Part shown: piece after piece, positions 8,481 to 15,376 of the stretch | Layout: every line of letters starts with the position of its first letter | How positions within the stretch are numbered: the first letter of the stretch is position 1 | Source of the DNA: Gammaproteobacteria bacterium | GTDB lineage: Bacteria > Pseudomonadota > Gammaproteobacteria > Pseudomonadales > Azotimanducaceae_A | Length of the DNA: 15,676 bases | Reading direction: 5' to 3' | Assembly: GCA_028819775.1 (NCBI GenBank) | Contig: JAPPKV010000017.1 | Span: 1 to 15,676 of the forward strand | Translations under genes and position numbers: made by a program | The notes under the pieces: model-generated | What the model was told of the DNA's origin: nothing | What the model saw: the letters and a program-made list of their open reading frames with translations, nothing else | Databases searched by the model: none

Positions 8481-11400
8481 TCATGCGCCGGATTCGTCCG
8501 TGTGCGCCGACTGGATTTCAGATGCTGAAATGATGACGCTCCCCTTCGCTTTGGCCAAGAGACGCCCGAATGGATCGCGAACCTTGACCAGCCGGGGGTG
8601 TGGCGTGGCGCAGTCGAATACAGCGTAGAGCCAGTAGCGGTCGCGCAAATTGCAGGCGGCCGCCCACTCGTTCTCGCTGACTTCGACCGGACCGGTGCCA
8701 GCGCGGCCCTTAACCTCAATGGCGCGGTCCGCGAGTCCCTCCGCACCGGCTGGACGTATCGAGCGGAGATCGAAACCCGGCCAGTCGCCAAGACCTGCCA
8801 CACGCGCGAGGTCTGGACGCGATACGTCGTGGACCGTGGCACCCGACGCCTCTTCGTGTGCCCGGGCGAGTTCCATAGCAATCCCTTCGACTTCGGCATC
8901 ATGCCGCTGACGTTCCTCCGGATCGTCGGCGGGCACGACCAAAGCATGAGCGATCATCGACGTCGCGCCCGGCTCGATCAGCGACAATTCGTCCTCAAGA
9001 AGCGTGAGCGCACGATGCTTCTCTGCCGCCAGGCGACCCTGTTCTTCCTTCACGGAATCGAGTTCGGTTCGGTAGATTTCGTCTCTGACGGACATGGCGC
9101 GCAGACGTTGCCGCCTCGCCATCAACTCTGCGGTTCGGTGGTCGAAACCCGCAGCAATCCAGCGCCTGCGCTCTGGCAGCGCCACTTCGACGCCGGTCCG
9201 ATATTCCTCCGCCATGTGTTGGGCCACGTCCCGCAGCCATTTCTCTGCGTTCTTCGTGTGCTCGCGTGCCCCATGCGCCAACGGCACGCTGCCCGGTGCA
9301 ATCTCCGCACCGCCGCGGAGCAATAGGATGTGCTCCAAGGGACAGGGCGAGATGGCCCCGTCGCCCTCTTGCCGCATTCCGACCAGGCGGACCTCGACGT
9401 TGGTAGGGCGGTCCCCGGATTGCCGGATGACGGTTGCCCTGGCCAAGTGAAACAGATAAGGGGCATCGGCATTGGGGTCAACGAAGATTGCTCCCCTTCG
9501 GGCCTCGCGGCCGCGACTTGCCAGCAGCATGGCGCTGAACCGTTCGAATACCGGTTCGCCGGGATGCAGCCAGATGGCATTGGCGTCGTGTGGCGGGCGG
9601 TGTACGGTCAGTCGACCCCGCATCGCGTCGGGGTAGATGTCCATGGCTCCGCGCAATTCGTCTGCGGCACCTGGATGTTCGGGGGCCACCTCGAAGACGC
9701 CTCCGGGGTCCCCCTCGACGCGCAGGTCGAGCAACGGAGCGGCTGTCAAGACGAAACGTCGCACGTAACCCGGCAGGATCCGGCGAAACGTCTCGCGCTC
9801 CATGGACGCGTTGATTTCGGCCAGCCGTCCCCGCACGTCGCTGAACCCGTAAAGCCTGCGTTCGCGCTCGTCGATGTCGCAGACTCCTTCGGGAGACAGC
9901 CGACTCTCGATCTGCGCAACCGCGTTCCGGGTGCCGTTCTCGGTTGACGTCATCTCGAAGTAGTCCTTGAGCGCCACGTTCTCGAACAAGCGTCCGACAA
10001 CATCGAACACCTTGTCCGAACTGAGTTGCCGCCGGATCGCCTCGAGCTTTTTGAGTAACACGGTGAGAACCCGCCCCTCGCGGGTCTTTGCAGCGACCAG
10101 GTTGACAATCACGACAGGATCGTGCTGTTGGCCATAGCGATGGATGCGGCCCATCCGCTGCTCTAGACGAGCCGGGTTCCAGGGCACGTCGTAGTTCGCC
10201 ATCAGCCAGCAGAATTGGAGATTGATGCCCTCGCCGGCGGCATCGGTCGCGACTAGGTATTGGGCGCCCCTCTGCTCGGCGCGGCGGCGGAACAGATCGA
10301 CTTGTGCTTCGCGCTCTCGGTAGTCCAGGCCGCCGTGGATCATCGCAACGCGCCCGGCGAATCCCAGCCCTTCCAGGCGGTGTACAAGGAACTCGGCCGT
10401 GTCCCGGTGTTCGGTGAACACGATGAGTTTCTCCTCGGCGAAGGCGGGGTCAGCCATGAGTGCACGCAGCTTTTCGAACTTGGAGTCCTGCCCCGTTTCG
10501 GCCAAGTCGCGTGCCTGCGTGAGCAGAGCGTCGACCTCCGCACGCTCGTCCCTTAGCTCGGTCAAAGTGAGCGCCGCGAAACCGCCCAGCGCAGCTTCCT
10601 CGAATGTTTCGTTCGCCTCGCGGTCGTCGTCGGCCACGTCCTCGTCGGCGGTCTTGGACTCGAAGACATCTGCGGTGCGTGCTAGGCGCGTCTGCCGCCG
10701 TTCCAACTCGCCGGAGCGACCTTCCAAGACGCATGAGATTGCTTCGTTCAGACGGGCGATGCGCCGCTCGAAGGAGCACATAAGCGCATATGACGAACTG
10801 GCGAGACGACGCTGGAACACGCTCATCGCAAGGCGCGCGGCGGAACGGTTGAGTATCCGAGCCCGGTTGTAGGTCTCTGCGATGTAGCGGGTCGTTGCAT
10901 CGTAGAGTGTCTGCTCCTCAGTGCTGAGTTCGTAGCTGAGCGTGTCGCAGCTTCTTTGCGGGAAGAGTGGACGCCCGTCGAAGCGGACCATCTCCTCCTT
11001 GGTGCGGCGAATGAAGTGGCGACGCCGTTGAGCCTCCGGGTACGACTCGAATGCATCGAAAGTGGCAAGGGCACTCGGCGCGAGAAGACGCCACAAGCAA
11101 TAGTAGGGAAAGTCCTTGCCCATGTGCGGCGTCGCCGTTAGCAGCAGGATGTTCGGGGCGGACCAACCCAGTCGCCAGCGTGCGTCCCGAGCAGGCAGAC
11201 CGGCCAGGGCCTCGGCCAGACGGTAGCGATCCGTTTTCCGCACCCGGAAGTCCTGGCCCCGGTCGGCGGAGAGCTTGTGCGCTTCGTCGAAGACCACCAG
11301 ATCGTAGGGGCGCGCCTCGCCCGACGCCACTGCCTCGCGTAGCCGGCCGAACATACGTTCGCCGGAAAGCGTGTCGATGCTGACGATCACTCGGTCGCTC

Positions 11401-12035
11401 TCCGCCCCAGTGAACGGGTTGCCGGCTTTTGCATCGGAACCGCGGACAATGCGGAAGGCAAGGCGGAACAGCGTGCGCATTTCGCGCTCCCAGTTGCCCA
11501 CGAGTCCCGCCGGCGGGACGACGAGAACACGAGCGGGAAGCTGCCGCGCCATCATCTCGCGCAGGTAGAGGCCGGTCATGATCGTCTTGCCCGCACCGGC
11601 GTCGTCAGCGAGCAGAAAGCGCAACGGCGACTGCTTGAGCATGTGCTCGTAGACAGCGATGCGTTGATGGGGAAGGGGATCGATCGACGATATCTCGGTG
11701 GCGAATGCCGGGTTGAAGAGATGGCCGTGGGCGAGTCGAGTCGCTTCGGCGACTGCGGCGACCGCCTCCGGCTTTGACGTGAAGTCCAGTGTCGGCGGCT
11801 CCGAGGTGGCATGTGGCGCAGTTCGGGACGGCGAAGTCTTGAGAACCATTCTCAACTCGTCGAGCCGTTGCCTAGCCAACGCCGTCGGCTTCGACCGACC
11901 GTTCTCCCATCGGTTTACCGTCGCGAACGAGACGCCGACACGCTCGGCCATCTGCACCTGGGTGAGGCCTAGCAGATCGCGCAAATCCTTGATCGAATTG
12001 GGCCGGTCTGCGGGAATGTCAGCTGCGGGTTGCAC
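8481..12035 (-). CDS. SNF2-type helicase with N-terminal XRE HTH and C-terminal DUF3883 domain
   Basis: Numbering from GTG 12033-12035, 1184 aa. Residues ~14-65 are an XRE/Cro-type helix-turn-helix (LGLTQVQMAERVGVSFATVN, then RWENGRSKP). The SNF2-like helicase core follows: Walker A DDAGAGKT (to ~151), FDEAH (249-253), LTATPH (299-304), ATDAAGEG (596-603), and motif VI QRMGRIHRYGQ (626-636). A charged coil (~470-520) splits the two lobes. Near the C-terminus GFDL (D1089) and IEVKG (1106-1110) give a D...ExK layout, followed by ENEWAAACNLRDRYWLY, typical of DUF3883. That domain is related to PD-(D/E)xK nucleases, so nuclease activity is possible but unproven. I prefer GTG 12035 to ATG 12125. 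GGAG sits 5 bases before the GTG, and the promoter candidate lies downstream of the ATG. This is the first gene of the operon, and likely a DNA translocase acting on invading DNA. Confidence 0.9.
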   Translation of the reverse strand: MQPAADIPADRPNSIKDLRDLLGLTQVQMAERVGVSFATVNRWENGRSKPTALARQRLDELRMVLKTSPSRTAPHATSEPPTLDFTSKPEAVAAVAEATRLAHGHLFNPAFATEISSIDPLPHQRIAVYEHMLKQSPLRFLLADDAGAGKTIMTGLYLREMMARQLPARVLVVPPAGLVGNWEREMRTLFRLAFRIVRGSDAKAGNPFTGAESDRVIVSIDTLSGERMFGRLREAVASGEARPYDLVVFDEAHKLSADRGQDFRVRKTDRYRLAEALAGLPARDARWRLGWSAPNILLLTATPHMGKDFPYYCLWRLLAPSALATFDAFESYPEAQRRRHFIRRTKEEMVRFDGRPLFPQRSCDTLSYELSTEEQTLYDATTRYIAETYNRARILNRSAARLAMSVFQRRLASSSYALMCSFERRIARLNEAISCVLEGRSGELERRQTRLARTADVFESKTADEDVADDDREANETFEEAALGGFAALTLTELRDERAEVDALLTQARDLAETGQDSKFEKLRALMADPAFAEEKLIVFTEHRDTAEFLVHRLEGLGFAGRVAMIHGGLDYREREAQVDLFRRRAEQRGAQYLVATDAAGEGINLQFCWLMANYDVPWNPARLEQRMGRIHRYGQQHDPVVIVNLVAAKTREGRVLTVLLKKLEAIRRQLSSDKVFDVVGRLFENVALKDYFEMTSTENGTRNAVAQIESRLSPEGVCDIDERERRLYGFSDVRGRLAEINASMERETFRRILPGYVRRFVLTAAPLLDLRVEGDPGGVFEVAPEHPGAADELRGAMDIYPDAMRGRLTVHRPPHDANAIWLHPGEPVFERFSAMLLASRGREARRGAIFVDPNADAPYLFHLARATVIRQSGDRPTNVEVRLVGMRQEGDGAISPCPLEHILLLRGGAEIAPGSVPLAHGAREHTKNAEKWLRDVAQHMAEEYRTGVEVALPERRRWIAAGFDHRTAELMARRQRLRAMSVRDEIYRTELDSVKEEQGRLAAEKHRALTLLEDELSLIEPGATSMIAHALVVPADDPEERQRHDAEVEGIAMELARAHEEASGATVHDVSRPDLARVAGLGDWPGFDLRSIRPAGAEGLADRAIEVKGRAGTGPVEVSENEWAAACNLRDRYWLYAVFDCATPHPRLVKVRDPFGRLLAKAKGSVIISASEIQSAHTDESGA

Positions 12036-12403
12036 TGGTTCTCCGTACGTATGTGTGCAGCCTACTTCGGCCCGGGAGCATATAGCAAGTGTTATATAGT
12101 GCCAGCCGAACTCGAGGAGTGGCATGGCGGAGTCGCTGTACCGGCGATGCTCTCACGACCGACAACCATTGATCGGTTGCGAGATTCTCATAACGTTCGC
12201 GGTCGACCCGTTGTCATTTTGAAGGACCAACAGATGCGTTGAGCCGCGTTGGAGGGTCGCTGCACAAGCGGCGGCTGGCAGGCCTGGCCGGGTCGTCGCT
12301 GCCGTTGCGCGTGGGGCGAGGCCGCCCTGTGGTTCTCGCGCGGGAAGCGTTGCCGGTACAGATGGTTCTTGACGCGGCGCGAGCATCCCCTAAAAAACCG
12401 GGT
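12036..12403. other. Intergenic region between HEPN gene and helicase operon
   Basis: This 368-base stretch contains the helicase promoter/operator (about 12072-12100) and the tail of a possible HEPN-gene terminator (12392-12424). On the plus strand there is a tiny 32-codon frame at 12124-12222 (MAESLYRRCSHDRQPLIGC...). It has a strong-looking GAGGAG four bases before its ATG and points away from the operon. It resembles nothing I know, and I do not call it a gene. The remaining sequence shows no gene-like frame. Confidence 0.5.
12072..12100 (-). promoter_or_regulatory. Promoter with overlapping 18-bp operator-like palindrome upstream of the helicase operon
   Basis: ATATAGCAAGTGTTATAT at 12080-12097 is an imperfect inverted repeat (7 of 9 pairs match), the size and AT-rich style of XRE/Cro operators. 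On the minus strand TGC-TATATG (12079-12087) reads as an extended -10 element. It would start transcription near 12072 and leave a leader of about 37 bases before GTG 12035. No good -35 box is seen, which is usual for extended -10 promoters. Because the helicase carries an XRE domain, self-repression is a natural reading, but this is inference. Confidence 0.5.
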
Positions 12404-12424
12404 CTACGGATCGGAGTTCGGTTT
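12392..12424 (-). terminator. Possible intrinsic terminator of the HEPN gene
   Basis: On the minus strand AAACCG (12419-12424) pairs with CGGTTT (12395-12400) around an 18-base loop, and the second arm merges into a run of six T's (12392-12397). It spans the stop codon at 12404-12406, so the 5' arm is inside the coding end. The stem is short and the loop long, so it is a weak candidate. It would insulate the HEPN gene from the helicase operon. Confidence 0.35.
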
Positions 12425-13345
12425 GGCGGGCTGAGGCGCTGTTGACGCCGGCGGGGGGCTTAGGGAACCGTGCACAAGGTCAGCATCGGCCATGAGGTCC
12501 GAGATAAGTGATCCACAGATGTCGAATTGGGCGTTCAAGACGCGACGGGCCTCGGGCGGGGCGCCAGAAGGGAGTGGGGCCTCGACTTCAATCAAGGTGA
12601 TGAAGCAGTCGTCGGGGTCGGCGGACAGATAGGTTTCGACCATGGCACGGTTTGACGGCTTCGGCTGACCGTTGTTCCACCGCCCGCATCCCTCAAGGAC
12701 CTGTTGGACGAACCCGTCCTTGTCCGCGATAGTGCCGCGGGCGTGTACGATCTTGTGACGGAGGTTTCCGATCAACTCCACTGAGACTCGGAGGTTCCTG
12801 TTTATTTTGTTGTTCTCTTCGAGCTTCTCGAGTCGAGGGTAGAGGTTTCTCAATCGGCTGAGTATCAGTTTTGGCTGCTGGGAGTATTCTCGCTCGACAG
12901 CCTTGCGGTACCAGGAGATGGGCTGTTGGGACAGCTCGGCGAAGCTGACGTTGCCGAATTCACGAAGACGCCAAGCGCGCCAGTCGTGCATGCCGAGCCA
13001 AGCATATGTGTGCTTTAGAAACTCTTCAAACTCCTCGTATGCTTCGACCAGTAGCCAGCCGTACTGGCGGTTCTTCTGTTTTATGACCTGATGCAATCGA
13101 TCCTCGACTCGGGACTTTGCAAAGCCATACGGCCTGAGAATGCCCGTTTCAGGGTCGTAATACGACATCGACTGGTTGCTCATGAAGTGGGAAAGACCGC
13201 CCGGTAAAGGAGTTTCGGCGTCGGCGTGGGCTAGCTCGAGGAACCGCTCGAGCTCGTTCTTGGTAGTCTCGTTCACGACCTTACGGAACAGCTGGATCTC
13301 TGTTATTCGCTTGCGAAAGGAGTCGAAGATGTCGTCAATCTGCAC
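12404..13345 (-). CDS. Predicted HEPN-domain protein (possible RNase toxin)
   Basis: The protein is 313 aa from GTG 13343-13345. Upstream in-frame sequence to ATG 13486 looks like non-coding translation (many W, C and R), so I favour the GTG, although its ribosome site is weak. A long helical stretch (LLVEAYEEFEEFLKHTYAWLG, residues 98-118) and then NLRHKIVHARG (194-204) fit HEPN proteins. R196 and H201 make the R-x4-H motif that forms the catalytic site of HEPN ribonucleases. Toxic or abortive-infection HEPN proteins are common in defence islands. No nucleotidyltransferase (MNT) antitoxin partner is seen. The proline-rich C-terminus (SLSPPPASTAPQPAKP) is probably disordered. GC is about 53% over 12781-13080, below the helicase gene, suggesting separate acquisition. 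I do not recognise the exact family; activity is inferred from the motif only. Confidence 0.6.
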   Translation of the reverse strand: MQIDDIFDSFRKRITEIQLFRKVVNETTKNELERFLELAHADAETPLPGGLSHFMSNQSMSYYDPETGILRPYGFAKSRVEDRLHQVIKQKNRQYGWLLVEAYEEFEEFLKHTYAWLGMHDWRAWRLREFGNVSFAELSQQPISWYRKAVEREYSQQPKLILSRLRNLYPRLEKLEENNKINRNLRVSVELIGNLRHKIVHARGTIADKDGFVQQVLEGCGRWNNGQPKPSNRAMVETYLSADPDDCFITLIEVEAPLPSGAPPEARRVLNAQFDICGSLISDLMADADLVHGSLSPPPASTAPQPAKPNSDP

Positions 13346-14013
13346 ATTGGATACGGTCTCAGGTTGCCGTGTACGTGGCTTGAATACGAGCCTGCACCCC
13401 CACTTGCAGGTGGTGCGGAGCCATCTGGGTACCGGAGACGCCGAATGGCAGGAGCGGCCTTTCGGCAACATCTCTACTGACCACATTCAGCTGGGGTGGT
13501 GCTGGCTCTGCACACTGTGTGCTGTTCCGGTGATTCGCATGGTGGGGAAGCCATTTCCGGTTCTCAGATCCCAGCGTCTGTACACGCCCCGAGAGGCAGA
13601 GGCTGGCGGGCAGTATGAAGGCTGCCGGAGCGAGTGTGAAGCCCACCGTGCTTAGCAGATGCTGCTGCGCGCTGCGCGTGTGAGTTGCACGCATTGCGTG
13701 AAACGCGGCAATGCGAGCTCCGACGCTGGAAACCAGGCGCCCGCGAGGCTCCTCTTGAGGCGTCAGGGCGTGGGGCTTCGACAAGGTTCCAGTGACCTTC
13801 CGGGCACGTTGCGCCAGGGGCAGTGGCGCAGGACTGCCGACGGCGGTGGCGAATCTCCCGGACGATACGGGGCTAGCGTGTGGGGCGCGCGGGGCGGCCG
13901 CATTCTCGAGTGAGTCGACCTCCCTCGCCATCACGTGGTCCTATGGCCTAACGAGCCCTCGCTTCTCTGATTGATGTATCTTCCGAGGGTCGCCGACACC
14001 GGCGGGTCGATCC
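13346..14013. other. Gene-poor stretch with several short hairpins
   Basis: I see no convincing gene in these 668 bases. Open frames on both strands (the longest, minus 13359-13934, 191 codons) are rich in R, P, A and S, have no recognisable motif, and overlap the preferred HEPN start. The sequence contains several dyads. CGCATTGC and GCAATGCG (13690-13697 and 13708-13715) form an 8-bp stem. AAGGT and ACCTT are at 13783-13799. TGCGCCA and TGGCGCA (13810-13816 and 13824-13830) form a 7-bp stem. It could be a decayed gene or mobile element, or hold a structured RNA. Nothing decides this by eye. Confidence 0.45.
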
Positions 14014-14274
14014 GTGGAATTGGGATTGACGATCAATGTGTTGGGCATACGCAAGGACGATGCCTGGTGCGCCATCGCCTTGGAAATGAGCCTGCGCGGA
14101 TTCGGGGAGACGTTCGATGAAGCTCTGGACGAACTGAATCGCGTCGTAGAGGCGCAGATTTCGTTCGCGGTGCAGCACGACGATGTCGATCAGGTGTTCG
14201 TTCCGGTCGAACCGCAGTACTTCGAGCTCTACGAAGATCTGCCACGTAGGGGTGCTGTCGCGCGTGCTCGTTGA
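14014..14274 (+). CDS. Small HicB-like protein (orphan antitoxin-type fold?)
   Basis: The protein is 86 aa, starting at GTG 14014-14016, and is the only credible plus-strand gene. The pattern LTINVLGIRKDDAWCAIALE, then GFGETFDEALDELNRVVEAQ (strand-strand, glycine turn, then a helix after a G-[DE]T-x2-EAL box) is like the partly degraded RNase-H-like fold of HicB antitoxins. No HicA-type toxin of about 60 aa lies on either side, so if it is HicB-like it is an orphan. The C-terminus (PEPQYFELYEDLPRRG-like) stops abruptly in a basic tail. An extension in another frame (VLSRVLVDSEA) hints at a frameshifted end, but this is not secure. It is convergent with the DUF3800 gene. Confidence 0.5.
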   Translation: MELGLTINVLGIRKDDAWCAIALEMSLRGFGETFDEALDELNRVVEAQISFAVQHDDVDQVFVPVEPQYFELYEDLPRRGAVARAR

Positions 14275-14306
14275 CAGTGAGGCGAGCCAGACGGACAATC
14301 GGTTTC

Positions 14307-14351
14307 AGTCGGGTGCCCCTAGGGGCTCGATATGGCTAGCCCAGCCCGACT
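14307..14351. terminator. Nested dyad between two convergent genes (possible bidirectional terminator)
   Basis: Outer arms AGTCGGG (14307-14313) and CCCGACT (14345-14351) are perfectly complementary. They enclose two further perfect palindromes, GCCCCTAGGGGC (14315-14326) and GGCTAGCC (14334-14341), both centred on CTAG. The element ends exactly at the DUF3800 stop codon (14352) and lies 33 bases after the HicB-like stop. The position suggests a bidirectional terminator or mRNA-end structure, though neither strand has a U-tract. A protein-binding or recombination site is an alternative. Confidence 0.4.
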
Positions 14352-15182
14352 TCACTCCTCTTCAGACCCCGAGGTGGCCTTCAGTGGCAAATCAACGAGT
14401 GGCGACGTCTCCGGCCAGACCTTGAGGCCGGCTAACGTGCCGGTGTCGCGACGACGGTAGACCTTGGGAAGGATGGTCCGGAAATAGGGGTAGTCCGGAT
14501 CCTCGTCGCGGAATGCGCGATAGACGTTGTAAGCGAGAAGGTCCGCGAGTTGCACGCCATTGGACAGCTCGCTCCGCGTGAAGAACGGGTACTCGACGAT
14601 GTGCGGAAATAGCATGTTCGGGTTCCCTCGTCGGAGTAGCGCCGCATGCTCCATCGCAATGAACTGGTTGAGCTGGGTATTCGTGTCGTCCATGACGATC
14701 AGTGCTTGGTGCCGATGGTGGTACTGCCGCATGTAGTGCTCGATCCGTTCGAGGAGCAGTTCGTATGCCCAGCGATGCATGACCTCGTGGGTCGTGTCCG
14801 CGCGAAGTTCGCGCTTGTCGATGATCGACGCAAGGATCACTGCGTTGCGCGTGTCGAGTTGGTCGTAGTAAGCGTCGACCAGTCGGCCCATGTCGTCGGC
14901 ATGGAGGGCGGCCAAGAATGGACTGTACCGGGACCGCGAGGGCGTGTGGCGTAGCCACGAGGACTTGACCTCGCAGTCGGCGAGGCCGAATCGAGGGTTG
15001 CCGTCGCGATGCAGGTAATGTGCGAGTTCGAGCTTGAGTCGCGATATCTCCAGTTCGAACGGTCGCCATTGGCGCTCGTAGAGTCCAACCGCGAGGAGTA
15101 CGTAGATGTGGTCTTTGGGCCGGATCGCCGTACCGGACGATGGATCGCGGTTACCGGATTCGTCAACGTAGAAGAAGTACAT
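14352..15182 (-). CDS. DUF3800 domain protein (RNase H-like fold)
   Basis: The protein is 276 aa. It starts MYFFYVDESGN (D7, E8), the hallmark opening of DUF3800. It then has DCEVKSSWL (E71, K73), an acidic strand end IVMDDTN (D165, D166) and the family's C-terminal block VQLADLLAYNVYR (D214). These spaced acidic residues fit a metal-dependent RNase H-like nuclease fold, and DUF3800 proteins are frequent in phage and defence-island accessory DNA. The precise substrate is unknown. The start is standard for the family, although its ribosome site is weak. It is convergent with the HicB-like gene and separated from the PhyH gene by 194 bases with a hairpin cluster, so it is probably its own transcription unit. 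Confidence 0.85.
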   Translation of the reverse strand: MYFFYVDESGNRDPSSGTAIRPKDHIYVLLAVGLYERQWRPFELEISRLKLELAHYLHRDGNPRFGLADCEVKSSWLRHTPSRSRYSPFLAALHADDMGRLVDAYYDQLDTRNAVILASIIDKRELRADTTHEVMHRWAYELLLERIEHYMRQYHHRHQALIVMDDTNTQLNQFIAMEHAALLRRGNPNMLFPHIVEYPFFTRSELSNGVQLADLLAYNVYRAFRDEDPDYPYFRTILPKVYRRRDTGTLAGLKVWPETSPLVDLPLKATSGSEEE

Positions 15183-15254
15183 CGAGGTAAGCGTCCTTAG
15201 TAGCTTGGACGTGGGACCTGTTCAGGGGTGACCTGCGCAACTAACAGCACGACG

Positions 15255-15333
15255 GTGCAGTTTGCACGAGATTCCTCGGTCGCCCGTGCCGAATCTCGGC
15301 TGCCTCAGCAGCGGGACGGGACAAGCCCGTCCC
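15255..15333. repeat. Four back-to-back hairpins; last one looks like a dispersed REP-like palindrome
   Basis: Four stems follow one another with almost no unpaired bases between them. GTGCA/TGCAC occupies 15255-15267. CGAGATTC (15267-15274) pairs with GAATCTCG (15291-15298). GCTGC/GCAGC occupies 15299-15312. GGGACGGG-ACAAG-CCCGTCCC occupies 15313-15333. The last, followed by CTACG, resembles GTAGGGGACGGGC-type palindromes that I associate with dispersed repeats in some environmental bacterial genomes; this is recollection, not a search. It lies between the PhyH and DUF3800 genes. There is no U-tract, so it is not a plain intrinsic terminator. Confidence 0.5.
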
Positions 15334-15376
15334 CTACGAGCGGATTTCCTTAGGCGTCCGCGACCGGCCTGATGTC

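Noticed and set aside
12080..12120. Sigma-54 promoter (TGGCAC ... TTGCT on the minus strand)
   Set aside because: The two boxes are 10 bases apart rather than about 5, so the spacing is wrong. An extended -10 sigma-70-type reading fits better.
579..12125. Calling the cassette BREX or canonical DISARM
   Set aside because: No PglZ-type phosphatase, Lon-like protease or BrxL is seen for BREX. No drmA, drmB or PLD-nuclease gene is seen for DISARM. Only the general methylase/ATPase/helicase logic is shared.
12124..12222. 32-codon plus-strand frame with GAGGAG before its ATG
   Set aside because: Only the ribosome site supports it. The peptide has no recognisable features, and such frames are expected by chance.
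13600..13930. Group II intron fragment
   Set aside because: No GUGYG 5' end, domain V or reverse transcriptase sequence could be identified.
13359..13934. 191-codon minus-strand frame
   Set aside because: It overlaps the HEPN N-terminus, has composition typical of out-of-frame GC-rich DNA and has no recognisable motif.
13949..14043. Integron attC site (GCCTAAC ... GTTGGGC)
   Set aside because: The second core lies inside the HicB-like coding region, the cores are not fully complementary, and no inner L/R boxes are visible.
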